From the NCBI GenBank assembly GCA_025450555.1, contig JANWHF010000251.1, forward strand, positions 1 through 8,084: a stretch of 8,084 bases of DNA, read 5' to 3'. The notes beneath the pieces were generated by a model. It was not told where the DNA came from and made no database searches. It saw nothing but the letters and a program-made list of their open reading frames with translations. Within the stretch, counting starts at the first letter, position 1, and the number at the start of each line of letters is the position of its first letter. Positions 6,297 through 8,084 of this stretch are shown piece by piece. The position numbers were made by a program, and so were the translations under genes. The DNA comes from Tepidisphaeraceae bacterium. Its GTDB lineage: Bacteria; Planctomycetota; Phycisphaerae; Tepidisphaerales; Tepidisphaeraceae.

Positions 6297-6756
6297 TCAA
6301 CGCCTGTGTTCACCCCGGCCGTGCTCGTGCTCGTAGCGCCGGTGTGGCGAGTAGTGATACTCAAATCGTGGATGGACCAAGAATCCCCCGATGCGCAAGC
6401 CGCCCAACTCCACCCGCGCCGAAAAAAGCGGAGGCGGCGGCGCATAGACCGGCGGCTCAACCGATACCACCTGCGGCCCCAGATACGGCGCCGGCGCATC
6501 GGCGATTGCTGGCGGAGGGCTATAAATCGGCCGCGCCGAGGCGCTTTCCGTCGCATCGATTGCCGCCTCTCGATCGCGTTGCGCCGATTGCGCCAGGATC
6601 GGTCACGCGCATATCCGCCTGCACGACCGCATCCGAATTCGTTGGCGGCACATAATTCGATGTTTGATACTGCGCCCGCGCCGGCAACCCCATCCACAGC
6701 CCCGCCACAATCGCAAACGCCGCGGCCGAGCATCCGGAAATAACCCTCTTACGCAT
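6297..6756 (-). pseudogene. Small secreted Pro/His-rich protein, coding frame broken by one base
   Basis: The ATG at 6756 follows AGGAG by 8 bases; the GTG at 6762 would be only 2 bases away. Residues 1-28 are a signal peptide (MRKRVISGCSAAAFAIVAGL, cleavage after ARA). The frame goes on through YQTSNYVPPTNSDAVVQADM and, uninterrupted, would end at a TAG at 6520. The next frame holds clearly protein-like sequence instead: AQSAQRDREAAIDATESA, then a Tyr/Pro-rich stretch (PIYSPPPAIADAPAPYLGP, PPVYAPPPPLF), ELGGLRIGGFLVHPRFEYHY and a His/Arg tail, ending at TGA 6299-6297. Skipping one base between about 6603 and 6575 joins the two into one protein of about 152 residues. Causes could be a true frameshift mutation, a sequencing error or, less likely, programmed +1 frameshifting. 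No family is recognised. It would act outside the cytoplasm. Confidence 0.6.
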
Positions 6757-6764
6757 CTTCACCG

Positions 6765-6769
6765 CTCCT
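6765..6769 (-). promoter_or_regulatory. Shine-Dalgarno AGGAG of the small secreted protein
   Basis: AGGAG with 8 bases to ATG 6756 decides this start over the in-frame GTG at 6762, which would be only 2 bases from the site. Its presence also shows that the broken gene kept a good initiation site, so the frame break may be recent or a sequencing error. Confidence 0.65.
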
Positions 6770-6929
6770 TGGATGGCAATCAGAGTCCTCGCCGACTTGA
6801 ATCATTATGGGTCACAAATCAGACAGTGCGTGTGAGTCGACGTTAGAACGCTCAACGATTTTCCTACCACTTGTCCGATGCACGCGTCCGCTTGCAAACC
6901 TCGCCCGCGCATCGACAATCGCGAACTCA
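6770..6929. other. Divergent intergenic region between the small secreted gene and the dgkA-like gene
   Basis: About 160 bases separate two divergently read genes, so promoters for both should lie here. I find no -35/-10 pair on either strand that I would defend, and no strong hairpin. The dgkA frame is open back to an ATG at 6807, but that extension (Cys/Ser/Arg-rich, no family similarity) reads like untranslated DNA. Confidence 0.4.
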
Positions 6930-7340
6930 ATGCTTCCTGAGAGCCTGGAAACCCCCCGCCGACCGTGGCCTGCGAAGGTGGCGCGATCCTTTTATTTTGC
7001 ATTCGTGGGAATCGGCTATCTGCTGCGCTCGCAGCGCAACGCCCGCATCGAGTTGCTCATCGGCATCATCGCCTGCGCGCTGGGCGCCTGGCTGCGCATC
7101 AGCCGGGTTGAATGGGCGGTGATCGTGTTCACGATCGCGCTGGTGCTGATCCTCGAAGGGTTAAACAGCGCGGTCGAAATGGCCATCGACCTCGCTTCAC
7201 CGCAGGTTCACCCCCTTGCCAAGCACTCAAAAGACCTGGCGGCGGGAATGGTGCTGATCGCTTCGATCGCATCGGTCGTGGTCGGGTTGCTCATCTTCGC
7301 GCCGCCGCTCTGGCAGAAAATATTTGGAACCCATCCATGA
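6930..7340 (+). CDS. dgkA: DgkA-family diacylglycerol / undecaprenol kinase
   Basis: A small integral membrane kinase that phosphorylates diacylglycerol or undecaprenol with ATP at the inner-membrane surface, feeding lipid recycling or the carrier pool for wall and surface polymers. From ATG 6930 it has 136 residues, close to the family's 120-140. Family marks in this numbering are NARIELL with Glu41, the signature LILEGLNSAVEMAID (Glu76, Asn79, Glu83), and AKHSKDLAAG with Asp102, which match E. coli Glu28, Glu69, Asn72, Glu76 and Asp95. Three membrane helices are visible (about 42-55, 62-80, 106-124). The surroundings of Glu41 (RNARIEL) look more like the undecaprenol-kinase branch, but substrate cannot be told from this. 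No good Shine-Dalgarno precedes ATG 6930; ATG 6807 would add 41 atypical residues and is disfavoured. The stop overlaps the next gene's start. Confidence 0.87.
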   Translation: MLPESLETPRRPWPAKVARSFYFAFVGIGYLLRSQRNARIELLIGIIACALGAWLRISRVEWAVIVFTIALVLILEGLNSAVEMAIDLASPQVHPLAKHSKDLAAGMVLIASIASVVVGLLIFAPPLWQKIFGTHP

Positions 7341-8084
7341 AACAGCAGCCGCTGCGCACGACGGTGATCGGAAGCTATCCGTTTCCAGGCTGGCTGGAGT
7401 TTGCCTCGCAGAATCTGGACCGCTTCGGGTCGGCTGACGTCGCCGAGGCGCAGGACGATGCGGTGATCTGCGCGCTCCATGATCAAGTCGCTGCCGGGCT
7501 CGATGTCATCACCGATGGCGAGCAGACTCGCCTCGATTTCAATCTTTCTTTCTACGGATTTCTGGAAGGTATCGAGTTGGAAGGCGCTTCGCCGCGCCGC
7601 TTTGGTCCGCCCGCCCACGATCAGCGCGGCCGCCATGCCATTCGAGGCGAACTTCGCGCCCCGCGCGGCCTGGGAGCCGTCGAAGAATTCAATCGTCTCC
7701 AACGTCTCGCCCCTAAAGGCCCGACGCTTAAGGCCAGCGTCCCCGGCCCCTACACCCTCAGCGGCCGGCTCGTTCCCGACGGCCCCTATGCCGATCGATA
7801 TGCGGTGGCCGAAGCGCTGCTGCCGATCGTACGGCAAGAACTGGAAGCGCTGGTGAAGGCAGGCTGCCGGGAGATCACTGTCGATGAGCCTTCGATGAGC
7901 TGCTACGCCTACAAGGAAAACCCGGAGAAGTTCGTCGATATTTTCAATCGCACCGTCGAAAGCGTCGCCGGGAAATGCCGCCTCTCAACGCATCTTTGTT
8001 TCGGCAATTTCAAAGGACATGCCGTCGGCCCCCGGCAATATGCGCCGATGTTCCCGGCTTTTCTCGAATTGAATGTGGACGAAA
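7337..8084 (+). CDS. MetE C-terminal-domain-type methionine synthase (B12-independent), runs off right edge
   Basis: The first 249 residues are visible. They match the catalytic C-terminal half of cobalamin-independent methionine synthase, which methylates homocysteine using a zinc site. Seen motifs are TTVIGSYP (8-15), GLDVITDGEQTR (54-65), SVPGPYTLSG (134-143), ITVDEPSMS (180-188, Asp183 and Glu184 for homocysteine amino binding), and STHLCFGNF (217-225), where His219 and Cys221 match the HxC zinc ligands. The remaining Glu and Cys ligands would lie past the edge. Because the catalytic domain begins at residue 1, this is a stand-alone core protein of probably about 370 residues, lacking the N-terminal half of full MetE (about 750). 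Such short forms may use a different methyl donor from methyltetrahydrofolate polyglutamate or act on other thiols. The ATG overlaps the dgkA stop by 4 bases (ATGA), implying translational coupling; the local Shine-Dalgarno is weak (GGAAC). Confidence 0.88.
   Translation, partial: MKQQPLRTTVIGSYPFPGWLEFASQNLDRFGSADVAEAQDDAVICALHDQVAAGLDVITDGEQTRLDFNLSFYGFLEGIELEGASPRRFGPPAHDQRGRHAIRGELRAPRGLGAVEEFNRLQRLAPKGPTLKASVPGPYTLSGRLVPDGPYADRYAVAEALLPIVRQELEALVKAGCREITVDEPSMSCYAYKENPEKFVDIFNRTVESVAGKCRLSTHLCFGNFKGHAVGPRQYAPMFPAFLELNVDE

Noticed and set aside
6287..6733. Minus-strand frame of 148 codons
   Set aside because: Arg-rich in the middle and out of frame with both halves of the secreted protein that show signal peptide and Pro-rich sequence.
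7208..7837. Minus-strand frame of 209 codons
   Set aside because: Antisense to the MetE-type gene and the end of dgkA, both with clear family motifs.

Overview
The window looks like chromosomal DNA from a high-GC bacterium, most likely a planctomycete of the Phycisphaerae type. That placement is an inference from three things: a tgt-yajC-secDF cluster with an unusually long single-chain SecDF, a short membrane-anchored protein directly downstream of it, and the general protein style. No rRNA or tRNA gene, CRISPR array, insertion sequence or phage gene was seen.

The left three quarters (1-6061) reads on the minus strand as one probable operon. In transcription order it holds tgt (queuosine tRNA-guanine transglycosylase, 6061-4886), yajC (Sec accessory subunit, TTG start, 4852-4496), a small exported-type ORF of uncertain reality (4443-3973), a fused secDF (3823-413), and the start of an unidentified membrane-anchored protein that runs off the left edge (372-1). 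Tgt modifies tRNA. YajC and SecDF form the SecDF-YajC subcomplex that uses the proton motive force to help proteins leave the SecYEG channel. The order tgt-yajC-secD-secF is the classic bacterial arrangement.

The most interesting part is the roughly 670-base interval between yajC and secDF. It holds a 156-codon ORF with a clear signal peptide and an unremarkable remainder ending in a Pro-Pro-containing tail. A stem-loop overlaps its last codons and stop. Two 13-base near-palindromes, one at that stop and one about 40 bases before the secDF start, could pair with each other. This is the layout expected of a secretion-monitoring arrest-peptide leader (SecM/VemP type), but no stall motif from a known family is present, so it is a hypothesis.

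From 6062 to 6296 there is no gene. This stretch holds an AT-rich possible promoter for the operon, a terminator-like hairpin in the tgt leader and two tandem stem-loops. Next, on the minus strand, comes a small secreted Pro/His-rich protein whose frame is broken by one base (6756-6297). After a divergent intergenic gap of about 160 bases the plus strand carries a DgkA-family lipid kinase (6930-7340). It overlaps by 4 bases with a cobalamin-independent methionine synthase (MetE) C-terminal-domain-type protein that runs off the right edge (7337-8084).
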